A DNA stretch of 64,000 bases from Muscardinus avellanarius (Eukaryota; Chordata; Mammalia; Rodentia; Gliridae): assembly GCA_963383645.1 (NCBI GenBank), contig OY726572.1, positions 72,368,356 to 72,432,355 of the forward strand. Reading direction: 5' to 3'. The translations under genes were made by a program, and so were the position numbers. The notes under the pieces are model-generated. The model was given only the letters and a program-made list of their open reading frames with translations, did not search any database and was not told the origin of the DNA. Shown here one piece after another: positions 45,408 through 55,751 of the stretch (position 1 is the first letter of the stretch; each line of letters begins with the position of its first letter).

Positions 45408-45575
45408 CAAAATCAATCACTGTGCTGAACATGGGACAGAGAGGAGGGGGAGTGAACAGAGTCAGAACTGGGGAAAAGGGCCCACTGAGTGCTGTGTGCA
45501 TGAATGCCTATTTTACCCTGAACATTATCAAGATGTATGATTACAATGTGCCAATATAAAAATTGTTTAATCTAA
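43171..45575 (+). mobile_element. L1, 5'-truncated 2.4 kb: RT domain to 3' end
   Basis: ORF2 from within the RT: translation of 43289-43561 contains the conserved TGTRQGCPLSTFLFNIAL motif. The YADD-equivalent position just after 43575 reads CTTGCAAATGACATG (degenerate LANDM). The copy continues through the C-terminal domain, a UTR with (CA)20 at 45368-45406 and the end ACAATGTGCCAATATAAAAA. It has multiple stops and frameshifts and cannot encode a working RT. Confidence 0.95.
45368..45407. repeat. (CA)20 in L1 3' UTR
   Basis: Pure AC run replacing the short CATTCAAAAACATATC text of sister copies. Confidence 0.95.
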
Positions 45576-45599
45576 TTAAAAATATTTTAAAGGCATATT

Positions 45600-46720
45600 T
45601 TAACCAACTGAGTAAAAACACAAAAGTAATATCCATAAATGGCAAACCTGGTAAAATATATAACAAGGAGAAAGGCTTAGTGATAATTCAGAAATAACAG
45701 AGATGGACCAAAGACCTAAAGATTTTCAGATACTTTAATTTACTAGAGGAGGGCATATGTAGAAACTTCCTCAATAAGAACCCAAAGCTCAGGAAATTAA
45801 AACAAAAATTAACAAATGGGATAGCATTAAACTAAAATGCTTTTGCACATCAAAAGAAACAAGAGTCTAAAGAGAGAGTCTAAGAAATGGGAGAAGATAT
45901 TGCCAGCTATATCTCTGATAGAGGATTAATATCTAGACTATTCAAAGAACTTAAAACACTCAGCAGTAAAAAAATAATAATCAAGAAATAGACAACTGAA
46001 CTAAATAGACACTTCACAAGAGAAGAGATACAAATGGTGAATAAATACATGAAAAATGTTCCGTGTCATTAGTAATCAGGGAGATGCAAATAAAAACTAC
46101 AATGAAATTCCATTTAATCCTAATTAGAGTTGCAACTATCAATAAGTCAAACAATAATAAATTCTGGTGAAGATGTAAGGAAACAGGAACTCTACACTGT
46201 TTGTGAGATTGCAAATTAGTACAGCTGCTATGGAAATCTGTGGAGATTCTCCAGAAAACTAGGAATGGATTTACCACATGACCCAGCCATATCACTCCTG
46301 AGTACTGTTCCCAAGGGACTGAAATCAGAAAATTATATTATATGCATATACATGTTTATAGCAGCACAATTCACAACAGCCACATTATTGAACCAGCCTA
46401 GTTATCCATCAACAGATGAATAGATTACAAAATTATGAGTTATACACACACAATGGAATTTTACTCGGCAATAAAGAACAAGATTATGTCATTTCCTGGA
46501 AAATGGATGGGTCTGGAGAACATCATGTTATGTGAGATTAGCCAGTCATAGAAAGTGAAGGGTCGTATGTTTTTTTTTCTCATATTTGGAAGCTAGAGAG
46601 TAATCGAGATTAGCAGAGATACTTCCGATAATGGAGGAGACACTGCAGTGGAGCCAGGGAGGTGGTCTAGGGGAAGAGGTGAGGGAGAGGGAGGACCAAT
46701 GAAGGGATCATTTTTATTGA
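45600..46720 (+). mobile_element. L1, 5'-truncated: ORF2 distal part plus partial 3' UTR
   Basis: CCATAAATGGCAAACCTGG (start vague), GAGATGGACCAAAGACC, GATAGAGGATTAATATCTAG, CAATGGAATTTTACTCGGC, TGTGAGATTAGCCAGTCATAG. UTR similarity is lost near 46720 without the terminal ACCAATAAAA, as in the copy at 1-165; these two share a UTR subtype (CAGTGGAGCCAGGGAGG). Confidence 0.9.
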
Positions 46721-46859
46721 TATTATGTTCATATGTGAGGATACTAACAAAACAGCAGTCATTTTTTCAAGCATGAACCAAAATTTAATTAGGATACTGC
46801 TTCCACTTAGACATGCAGCAGGTTAAGGATGAGCATGTAGTTCAAGCTGACCTATTTAG

Positions 46860-47230
46860 AGCTGTGATGTTTCATTTGATTTGATGGGTTTCTTCTTTTC
46901 TCATAATGGTGAAAGGAGAGGCAGATGGCTATATTGATTTGGAAGCCAGAAAAGAGGGTCATGGGAAGTAAGTGTTTTCTTAATCTGGAGCATCTAGAAA
47001 TCACAGTGATGATGACAATGATGAGATGCTGCCTCAGAAAGAAATTGATAGCAAGAGAGGTATAGAATGGCCCAGATTGCTGTGGCACTGCTGAGCCCTA
47101 GCATTGCTCCTGCTGAAATCAGCGCTGCTATTTAGCCTTTCCAGTATGTGAACCAATGAGTGGCCCATTGGAGCTTAATCTAGTTTGAATCACTGTCAGT
47201 TGTAACCAAAAGATTATTGAGTAATTCAGT
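46860..47230 (+). mobile_element. MLT1-like MaLR LTR, 3' part
   Basis: The right end TGAACCAATGAG, TTAATCTAGTTTGAATCACTG, TCAGTTGTAACCAAAAGATTA follows the MLT1 LTR terminus ('gagccaataaa...gccagtttgagttgggttt...tcacttgcaaccaaaagagt'). The left part is diverged and its limit uncertain. Confidence 0.65.
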
Positions 47231-48011
47231 GGTACAATGCATTTTGGTGTTCTCTTACAAATCTGATTCCCATGGATTTTTTTCTAAGCAAAAAAAAAAA
47301 AAAAATCAATTTTTTATCAGTCCTGTCCATTCACAAGTCTCCAAAGAGTCATGAAGCCCTTTGAGTACTTTCTTCCTTTAAGGAAAAAAGGTAATCATTT
47401 TAGTTTATTTGGTTGTAAAATATTTTTAGTAAATAAAAATTTAGTGACACTCTTTTACAAGAAGCTTTTGGGGTGGGGAGGTCAGCTGAAAGTGTAAGCT
47501 ACTAAAAATAAAAAAAATACAGTTTGCAAATGCTAGAAGTTTGAGCAACTGACAGTGGAATTCTTATATACTAAAAATAATTGATGTCATTCAATACTAC
47601 CTCATTCACATGTTCATAAAGAAAGACAAGTTTAACTACAGAGAACATTTTATTGGTGTTATTTTTTTTAAGATCCCAGTAATGTAAGTCAGATGCATCT
47701 AGAAACTAATCCTAACACCAAAATCTATTTAATCACTATAGGTTTTTTGGAGGAGTAAAACAAAATGTTTCTTCTTTAAAACATCAAAAACTTAAAATCA
47801 ATATTTAAGGGTCTAATTCTATTCTTTACTTCAATTTGGAAGTAGAAAAGATCAATTATGAAACTTTTAGAACATGAGAGAAGCATAGATAACCACGGTA
47901 TTTGTTGTCTTAGTGTCTGTCTACGTATATGCTTTAGCTCTGGAGAAGACAATCATGCTTCCCTGTGGAACGTAAAAGGTTCAGATTTTATTCGTTTTAA
48001 AATTCAGGTTT
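47231..48011. other. AT-rich intergenic DNA, nothing recognised
   Basis: A-run of about 18 at 47289-47306. No element assigned. Confidence 0.4.
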
Positions 48012-48208
48012 TAGTTGGGTATAGTGGTCCATACCTGTAATCCCAGTACTTGGAAGGCTGAGACAGGAGGATCACAGGTTCGAAGCCATCCTTAACAACA
48101 TAGTGATACAGACCATTAGCAATTTAGCAAATCCCAATTTCAAAATTAAAGAAGGAAAAAATGAGGGCTGGTGATATATATCAGAGGCAGAAAGCTCCTA
48201 AATTCAGT
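48012..48208 (+). mobile_element. B1-dID-like SINE (older subtype) with (CA)n tail
   Basis: GTTGGGTATAGTGGTCCATACC, GGATCACAGGTTCGAAGCC (good box B), CCCAATTTCAAAATTAAAG, GGGCTGGTGATATATATCAG, ending CAGTTCCAACACAC where the microsatellite begins. Confidence 0.93.
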
Positions 48209-48211
48209 TCC

Positions 48212-48257
<46 letters not shown>
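48209..48257. repeat. (CA)24 in SINE tail
   Basis: Pure AC run starting at the CCAACAC end of the SINE. Confidence 0.95.
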
Positions 48258-48259
<2 letters not shown>

Positions 48260-50829
48260 TTTTTGCCCTGGATGTGTAAAGGTTTACATTTTCTAAGAAG
48301 ATCTAAAACTTTTCAACAGAGACTAGAACCCATACCAGGTAAGTATAGAATATTGATGTTCTCTTTCTCTTATCTCTCCTCTCCTTTTCTCTCAATCCCT
48401 CAGTCCTCATTTCCTATCTGCCCCATCTTTTTGAGATTCAGATCATCAGATGCATGGCAACTTCATAGAATAAAGAAAGTTTTCAGTAGAGTGAAGTATG
48501 ACACTTCTTTTGCACAGGATCCACTAGTCTAACTTTGTGTGTATACACGTTTGCTATTTCCTTATCGTTTTTTATTTCAATAGAATGTATATCATAACAG
48601 TCTGGCCACAAATTGGTGAATTATCCAGCCCATAAAAAGAAAAGAAAGGAAAAGAAAATATCACAAAGGAGAACACTGCCAAAAACCATGTATCATAAAG
48701 GCTAAGAACATAGAAAGCTGATACAAAGGTGTATGTTAAATCAAGAAAGAAAGAAATTGACTTAAGATAAAAGAAACCATAAAAGCCCAGAAATGGTATT
48801 AAAACACAGAGAGTCGGTTTTACTATCACACACTTGACAGAATCGTTTAATGGATGCTGATTTCTCTTCTATTCACATAAATACTGAAAAATAAGAGAAA
48901 TCTGGCACTTTCTGTCTCAAATTCAGATCTGCCCCTGTCCTAGACCTCACCACCTTTGAGGGCTCAACTATGAGAATTTCTTTTTAGAAATATTCAAATT
49001 TTAGAAAATTATTGTTTCGCTGTGTGTAAATAATAAAAATTTTAATTAAAAGATACCTATATGTGCCTGAATGAAGAGGTTTTCCTACAGTAAAGTTTAG
49101 TGTTTCACTAAGGATTGGCCCTTTGTCCCAGGCCTAATTGTGGCTGTCCACTGCCTTTGTAGCTTGTTCTGAGCTAAGGCAGAGAAAGATAAGCTGTCAA
49201 GTGCCCAAGTCATTGATTAAAACAGTAACTAAAATCAATCTAATGATCAAGTCTTTAATCACTTACTGTGATAACACAGGAAAAAGTCTAAACAAGAGAA
49301 AGTTCTAGATCCCCCAGAAGGTCATGTTTCCCCATGGAATGGCATTGCGTGTTGGTCTGCTGGATTCTGCAGACACAAAGCTTGTCTTATTACCAAGGGA
49401 TCCTGAAACTAAAGGTTTCTAACAAATGGATCTGGGGGTTGGGGAAAGACAGAGGGAAAGTGCTAGGAATGAAATTGGGGGTCATATTTATAAGAATGCT
49501 TGATAAGGATATCTGGGCCGAGATAAATGGGTCTAGGAATTTAGGTATATATGAGGATTTGGAAGAGTAGGGGCCCTGGTTCTTGACTAAAACTCTCTTC
49601 AGATGCTGCAAATCACTGGAAATGCACCAAGTTAGGTGTGGGCAGTAGAGGTTTCCCTGTGAGACTTGACAGGGAAAGTCTTTTACATTTACCTGTGGTG
49701 AGACTTGGAAAAACAATCGCATTGCATTTTGGCTCAGAGCTCGACAACACAGATCTGTCTGTAAATGAGAGCTGTGCTAGGGCATTAGCCAACCTAGTTG
49801 GAAGCTTTCTAAAAGAACACAAGCCTTCATTGAACTTGTTGAATAGATCATGGCAGGAAATAAATACGGGTATAGGAGAGCATTTTACCCTAATTTTCTG
49901 GTCACTTTGAGTCTCCATCAGGCAAATATATACAGTAAGGAGAAAAAGTTCCTACCACTGTTTATAAAAAGACTGGAAAATATTGTCACCACATTAAAAA
50001 GAGGTTATAAAACACAATTTGATTTTTTTAAAAGCAATGTAAGATTTTACAATATATAAGAAACTGAGCTAACATGTACCCATTGTAAACCTGTAAAATC
50101 ATACCAGTGAGGCTTACATTCAGCTGAATGTAACTAACACTGATGGAAACCATCAAAATGGCATTTTTTATTATTTAACAAGATGAGAGGGTTCAGGTAA
50201 CTCCAGTCTTTTTTGTGTAATTAACTCCATTATATTTTCAAGGTCCAGAGTCCACACTAGGATCCCTACTGGGTGGTTTGGTATTATGCTCAATGCTTCA
50301 TGATCACTAGATACAATTTGTGGCTTTAGACACAGTGTCCTCGATGGGGTTAGGATAAAGGGAAACAAGAGATGGAATAAGCAGGTTTTCTTCCTGCTTG
50401 ATCTTTTGAAAGGAGACAGAGCTGTTCCTCTAGGCTCTTCACATGACTTCTGTTTACATGACATTTTTCCGAACTGAGTCACACAACCCTCTTACCTGCA
50501 AAGCATACTGGGAAACAGTTTCATTCAAGGCACCACAAAGAGAAGTGTCAATAGAAAGTTTTGGTTACTTGTTCAGTCAGCAAACTGAAACTATCATCTC
50601 TGAGAGCTACAGAATATATCTAAATACAAAAGCAGAGAAACTCTTCAAAACTATGAAGTTCTATTTAACTATTCAATAAATGTGGTAAAAACGGATGATT
50701 TGATCATTAGCTTTTATACCTATTTAGCCTTGAGAAAAATAAGTACTATGATAAAGTTAAAATTTATGAATCTGGAAATGAAATTTAGGTATTATTTATA
50801 CAGGAAAATAGGGTGTTGACAAATGTGAG
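48258..50829. other. Apparently single-copy DNA, nothing assigned
   Basis: About 2.5 kb without L1 or SINE text. 49320-49920 is less AT-rich and has overlapping open frames of 78-110 codons on both strands, but no recognisable domain, start context or splice structure, so I do not call a gene. Confidence 0.5.
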
Positions 50830-51067
50830 TAATAAACAGCAGCCAAATTATGAAACTCACCAAGGTGTCAACCAACAGATGAATGGATAAAGAAAAGCAT
50901 GGTATAGATACACAATGGAATTCTACTCAGCTACAAAAAAGAACAAAATTATTTCATATGCAGAATAATAGGTTGAATTAGAGAATATAAATCTAGATCA
51001 GCCAATCTAAGAATTTTTAATGTTTAATGTATGTTTTCTTTCAAATTATAAAAAATAGAAAGTAGAA

Positions 51068-51083
51068 AGCATAAGAAATTTTA
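51068..51083. repeat. Target-site duplication, left copy
   Basis: AGCATAAGAAATTTTA, matched by AGCATAAGGAATTTTA at 52264-52279 (15 of 16). Confidence 0.9.
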
Positions 51084-52263
51084 TTTTATTTTTTATTTTT
51101 TTAATTAATTAATTTATTTTTTAAATTGGTGCATTGTAGTCATATATCAATCACATTGGAGTACAAGACATGAGAGGATATACAAGCACACATCATCCAG
51201 TTAGCCCTCCTCCAGCCCCCATCCCATCCCCTCCCCCTCCCTCCATCCCAGTTCTTTGGTGATTTACTTTGATACATTTGTTTATGTACCTCCTGCATTT
51301 TTAAAGAGGCTCCGTCCTCCAGTATTACATACCCTCTGATTGGTCACATTAGTTGCTTCACTATAGGGCCCTTTCTATAGCTCAACCTCTTCCTGTTGCC
51401 CCTTTCCTCCTAGTTATTGCTGATTAAGAGAAGCGTCTGATTTATATTTTCTGCAATATTTCTCTGTGCATGCTGCATTGCAAGTACCGATCCCACTCTT
51501 GATGGCCCCAGTAATGGCCTGGCTACTCAGTGGACTGATCCAGACCTCGCTGACTCAAGCAGCAGCCTTGCCTCATGGGAGGCCCCAGTTCTGGTCTCAC
51601 TGGCCCCTGCACCAGTCTAACCCCTAAGCTGGCTTTGGTCCCGGCCTTGGAGGCCGCAGGAGTGGCCTTGCCTCATGGCAGGCTCCGATGCTGGCCATTG
51701 GCCCCTACACCACCCTAACCCCTTGGCAGGATTCCAATCTCGGCCTCAGAGGCCCCAGTACTGGCCTAGCCTCACGGCAGGCTCCAATGCCGGCCTCGTT
51801 GGCCCCAGCACCGGCCTAACCCTGCGGCAGGTTCCGTTCCTGACCTAGGAGGCCCCAGCACTGACCATGCCTCACGGCAGGCTCTGATGCTGGCCTCGCC
51901 TCACGGCAGGCTCCGATGCCAGCCTTGCTGGCCCTAGCACCGGACTAACCCTTCGGCAGGCTGTTATCCTGGCCTCAGAGGCCCCAGTACTGGCCTTGCC
52001 TCAAGGCAGGCTCCGATGCCAGCCTCGCTGGCCCCAGCTCCGGCCTAACCCCTCAGCAGGCTTCAATCCCGGCCTCGGAGGCTCCAGTACCGGCCTTGCC
52101 TCAAGGCAGGCTCCGATCCTGGCCTCGGAGGCCCCAGTACCGGCCTTGCCTCAAGGCAGGCTCCGATCCTGGCCTCGGAGGCCCCAGCACCGGCCTTGCC
52201 TTACAGCAGGCTCCGATGACAGCCTCGCTGGCCCCAGCACTGGCCTAACCCCTCGGCAGGCTC
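51084..52263 (-). mobile_element. Composite retroelement: GC-rich tandem array joined to an L1 3' end
   Basis: Reading on the minus strand, the element begins at 52263 with about 780 bp of CpG-rich tandem ~50-bp units. Near 51480 it passes abruptly into L1 3' UTR (AAATCAGACGCTTCTCTTAA, the counterpart of AGAAATCGGATGCTCTCCCTAA at 33775; a G-rich block; CTACAATGCACCAATTT) and ends in an A/T-rich tail (51084-51125). A 16-bp duplication with one mismatch brackets it, so it moved as one unit by L1-type reverse transcription. ORF1 and ORF2 are absent. It is either an internally deleted or spliced L1 retaining 5' UTR monomers, or an SVA/LAVA-like nonautonomous composite; the sequence alone does not decide. 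Confidence 0.85.
51486..52263. repeat. CpG-rich minisatellite: ~15 units of ~50 bp in two alternating types
   Basis: Type A starts TTGCCTCAAGGCAGGCTCCG; type B starts TAACCCCTCGGCAGGCT. Both end in GGCC, with GGCCTCGGAGGCCCCAG or GCCTCGCTGGCCCCAGC inside. Most of the array alternates A-B, giving a ~100-bp higher-order period. Near 52080-52200, consecutive type-A-start/type-B-end hybrids of exactly 50 bp repeat almost identically, a sign of recent unequal exchange. The left units (51490-51700) are the most diverged. A 94-codon frame at 51996-52280 is just repeat translation. Confidence 0.93.
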
Positions 52264-52545
52264 AGCATAAGGAATTTTAAATAATGTGGAGAGAGACCTG
52301 TAGAATAGTCATCAAAGGTAGTTAGGGGACAGATAGGGGAGGGAGAAAAGAAGGATTAAGGAAGGTAAAAGTTCAAATAATGCTATGGCAATATATAAAA
52401 ATATGACTACCAATTTCTCTAACATCTATGGGGAGAAAGAGGGGGGAATAGAGTGGTATTTAATGGAAATACACTAAGAGCTGTGTGCATTTGTATTTTA
52501 TTGCATTAAACCTTACTATGATATATAATTGCACTAATAATTAAA

Positions 52546-54118
52546 ATAATTGCACTCATAAATAAAAACAAATTATGATTTAGTAAATTATTCTGGCTAT
52601 AGTTAAATGAAGGATATTAACGGTGAACACCAGGGGTGGAAGAAGAAGCAGGTAATAGTTATCTTCTAGCGTAACCAAGAACTAGGAGTCCTGTGGTCCA
52701 GTCTGAGGAAGTATATTGGGGTCATGGCGGGGTGGGGCAGGGAGTCAGTGCTCTTTGCTAGAGTTCAGAGGCTTAGTACCAGCGATTGGCCCCAACTAGG
52801 AAGGCTTCTCCAGTGCTACCTCCTTCTTACATGAAGCCACTGTGCATCAGGAGCCCGAACGTTTAGCATAGTCTTGCACAGCCTGCCTGCCTTGTGGGCT
52901 CCAGTGACGTCCAGCCCTTGCAACCACAGGGCCCTTCCATTTTAACTGAAAGTCCATCCCCAAGATCAAACAGGGACTATCCTCCCTCACCTTTAAACCT
53001 TTTCTGGTTTTACAGGCTTATCCTTGAAACAGAGATGGGGACAGAAGCCTTTCTTCTTCTCCATTTCCTCACAACAGAAACTTCCACAGCATGGGCGGGT
53101 CACCGGCAGCCTAGGCCCAAGGTCTCTCTGGCCCTTTCTTGGGGATAAAAGCTACTAGGTAAAATTTGGAGTTTATAGGAATGCCCTGGAGGCTAAAGAC
53201 TAGGTTGCTTCTTGCAGCATGTTCAGAACATATCACTACATTTCTATGCAAGAGGAAGGCAAGGCATTGTGGTGGCCACAGTTCTTATTCAAAAGCCTTT
53301 TCCAGTTGATTAATCTATTTTCATATTTACAAAGAAGTCTTAATGTCCTCCTCATTAAGACTTTCAGTCTTGTGGTTGGGAGCTGGGCTGGTCGTGTAGG
53401 ACCTAGGGCCTATCTATTTGTCAACAAATGACAAACACTGTTGGTTAAATGGTTTATACTTTGATTTTCTTTCCTTCCTAATATAGCTGGAACTTTAGGA
53501 ACAGTCTGTCCTCACAGAGCTGAAATAAGGAATAACCAAAGAATGAAGTTAATCAAAGCTTTCTATAACTCTTTTCTTTTGACTTTTTTTTTTGGTAAAA
53601 CTTTCTGAATATACTTTTAAGATTTAAAAATAAAGTTGGTTTTGCAGGTGCTAATAAAATAAAACAAAAAATGAACACTAAAGTGAAATAATAAACATGA
53701 TTTTTAAAGAAAATCTATTCGTAACAAGGCAGGCTATAGGAGATATACATACAAAGAGGTTGAGTTCATATTCATATTTGCTTATAGTTTTGTTGATGTA
53801 TAAGCTATAAATTTGCTGTATTACATACATGTGTTTTTTTCTTAGATAAGTGAAAATGTATTATTAAATACATTATACAATATTTTACATAATACTTTTA
53901 GGTAAAATTCTTAAATTGAACATATAAGATTTTTCTTTTTGAATCACAAGCTAATAGTATTCAATGTGGAATACCAAAATTTAGATCTCTGTTAATCTTA
54001 GTATTTCTTAGTTCAGGGGGAACAATATTAATGGCCTTAAGAATCCTATCTAGTAATAATGATATAATTTAAAGAACACAAATTCTCAGATAAGATCTGC
54101 AGTAGATTTACAACTAAA
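52546..54118. other. Single-copy-looking DNA with a moderately GC-rich core
   Basis: 52680-53160 is clearly less AT-rich than the neighbourhood, with scattered CpGs, then reverts to AT-rich. Open frames up to 84 codons have no recognisable content. A regulatory or exon remnant cannot be excluded. Confidence 0.45.
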
Positions 54119-54129
54119 GATGATACAGA

Positions 54130-54355
54130 AACTGGGCATAGAGGCACATGCTTGTAATCCCAGCATCTGAAGGCTGAAACAGGAGGATCATGCTTCGCGG
54201 ACTGAAATAGGAGGATCATGCTTTGCAGACAGCCTCAGCTACTACTTAATGAGACCCTTTGCAACTCAGTGGGACCCTGTTTCAAAATAAAGCATAACAA
54301 TTAGGTCTGGGAGTGTAGCTTGAAGGTAGAATGCCCCTGGGTTCCATCCCCAATA
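54130..54355 (+). mobile_element. B1-dID-like SINE with internal 28-bp duplication, TSD and (CA)n tail
   Basis: ACTGGGCATAGAGGCACATGC onward. Box-B region unit CTGAAACAGGAGGATCATGC... (54174-54201) is repeated at 54202-54229 with four differences. It ends CCCCAATACCACACAT. GATGATACAGA lies at 54119-54129 and 54402-54412, outside the CA tract. Confidence 0.95.
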
Positions 54356-54356
54356 C

Positions 54357-54401
<45 letters not shown>
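54356..54401. repeat. (CA)n in a SINE tail, inside the TSD
   Basis: About 21 AC units with one TACAC start. The TSD right copy begins directly after it. Confidence 0.95.
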
Positions 54402-54403
<2 letters not shown>

Positions 54404-55166
54404 TGATACAGATAGTGAGCATTTTAGAAGATATTTTCCAGTGATCAATGCAACAATGTAATATTACTGTGTAGTAACAATACTACTTATGTTTATGAGT
54501 ATTTCAACTAATTCTCCATTATAAAAGCCTTCCTTCAAAGAAAAGTTGAGATCCAGGATTCCCAGTTGAATTATTACAGAACCTTTATAGAAGAAATAAA
54601 CCAAATACTTCACAAGTTATTCTGTGAAATTGAGATGAAATATTTCTAAATTCCTTCTATGAATCCAGTATCACCTTAATAACAAAACCCAATAGAAAAA
54701 GCTCGAAAAAAAGAAAATTAGAGACCAATAATCTTGATGAACATTGATGCAAAAATTCTAAACAAAATACTAGCAATACACATTCAAAATCATATCAAGA
54801 AAATTTCACACTCTAACCAAGTTAGTTTCATTTAAGGGATACAAGGTTGATTTAACATATGCAAATCAATACATGTCATTCACTACATAAATAAAACTAA
54901 GAAAAAAAAACACATGATCATGTGATTTTTTTCTTAAAAAAATTTTTCTTTTTTGCTAAAAGACCATTTAGCAAAATCCAACATGCATTCATGTTTAAAA
55001 AAATCTGAAAATTGGAATAGAAGGAATATAACTCAGAGTTACAAAGGCAATTATGTAAACTTAAGGCCAACATTATATTGAATGAGGGAAAAAAACTGAA
55101 ACAGAATTTCCTTTTAATTTAAAAATGAAAAAAGGATGCTCACTATCACAACTACTTTTCAATATA

Positions 55167-55172
55167 GTACTC
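55167..55172. repeat. 6-bp target-site duplication of the solo LTR (left copy)
   Basis: GTACTC, repeated exactly at 55633-55638. Confidence 0.95.
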
Positions 55173-55632
55173 TGTCGGGAATCCAGCCCAACAGCGGCGG
55201 GGCCTCATGAGATGATGAGTACGACGACTCGAACACACACAACCACGAGCTGGGAGTTAAGTCAAGCAAGATCTCATTTATTTCTCTCCAAGCAATCATA
55301 TATATATATCTCACCAAACCACAAGGGGAATTCCCATGGGAAATAGCCTAGCCTATCGGGGATAAAGATCACTAGCACGTAGTTTACAGCCAATCCCAGG
55401 CCAGTACATGAGCCATTCATGTGTGCAGAAAGCTCCTTTAAAGGTATAAAGGGAAAAACCACTCAGTCTCTCCACCCATAATGAATGGGGAAACCACACC
55501 TTTGTAGCTTCCTCCAGGCACCATCTTAGCCCATTTTCTGCTGAAACACTTTAAAGTTTTTCCTGAGGCTGCAGGCCGCTCAGACCGAGGGAGGCTGTAT
55601 CTCCTTAGGCGCTGTATGGACACACCCCATCA
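55173..55632 (-). mobile_element. Solo LTR of an endogenous retrovirus (probably class II/ERVK-like), 460 bp
   Basis: On the minus strand it begins TGATGGGGTGTGTCC and ends GGGCTGGATTCCCGACA, the canonical TG...CA termini. A perfect 6-bp target duplication is typical of class II (beta-like) retroviruses. Minus-strand signals: a TATA-rich run at about 55312-55299 and AATAAA at 55282-55277, about 105 bp before the 3' end. It is GC-richer than its host DNA. There is no internal region or second LTR, so the provirus was lost by LTR-LTR recombination, leaving no viral gene. It contains short spurious frames only. Confidence 0.93.
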
Positions 55633-55703
55633 GTACTCAAGACTTTGATAGATGTATAAGGCAAGAGAAGGGAATAAAACATTATAAATAAGAAAAGAAA
55701 AAC

Positions 55704-55705
<2 letters not shown>

Positions 55706-55750
<45 letters not shown>
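55706..55750. repeat. (CA)22 inside L1 ORF2
   Basis: Pure AC run within the L1 just 3' of the LTR. Confidence 0.95.

Positions 55751-55751
<1 letters not shown>

Larger units (their letters stand above)
50830..52545 (+). mobile_element. Old L1 3' fragment, host of the composite insertion
   Basis: CCAACAGATGAATGGATAAAG, ACACAATGGAATTCTACTCAGC and then UTR text up to 51083. It resumes at 52264 (GGGGACAGATAGGGGAGGG, CTAAGAGCTGTGTGCATTTG) and ends near 52545. The two halves are separated by 51084-52263 plus a target-site duplication. Confidence 0.88.

Noticed and set aside
51996..52280. 94-codon Pro/Ala/Arg-rich frame
   Set aside because: It is the GC-rich minisatellite read as codons; the unit length (50 bp) is not a multiple of three and no start context is present.
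55173..55632. Part of an intact provirus
   Set aside because: Only one LTR is present, and L1 sequence continues on both sides of the target duplication, so no internal viral region exists here.
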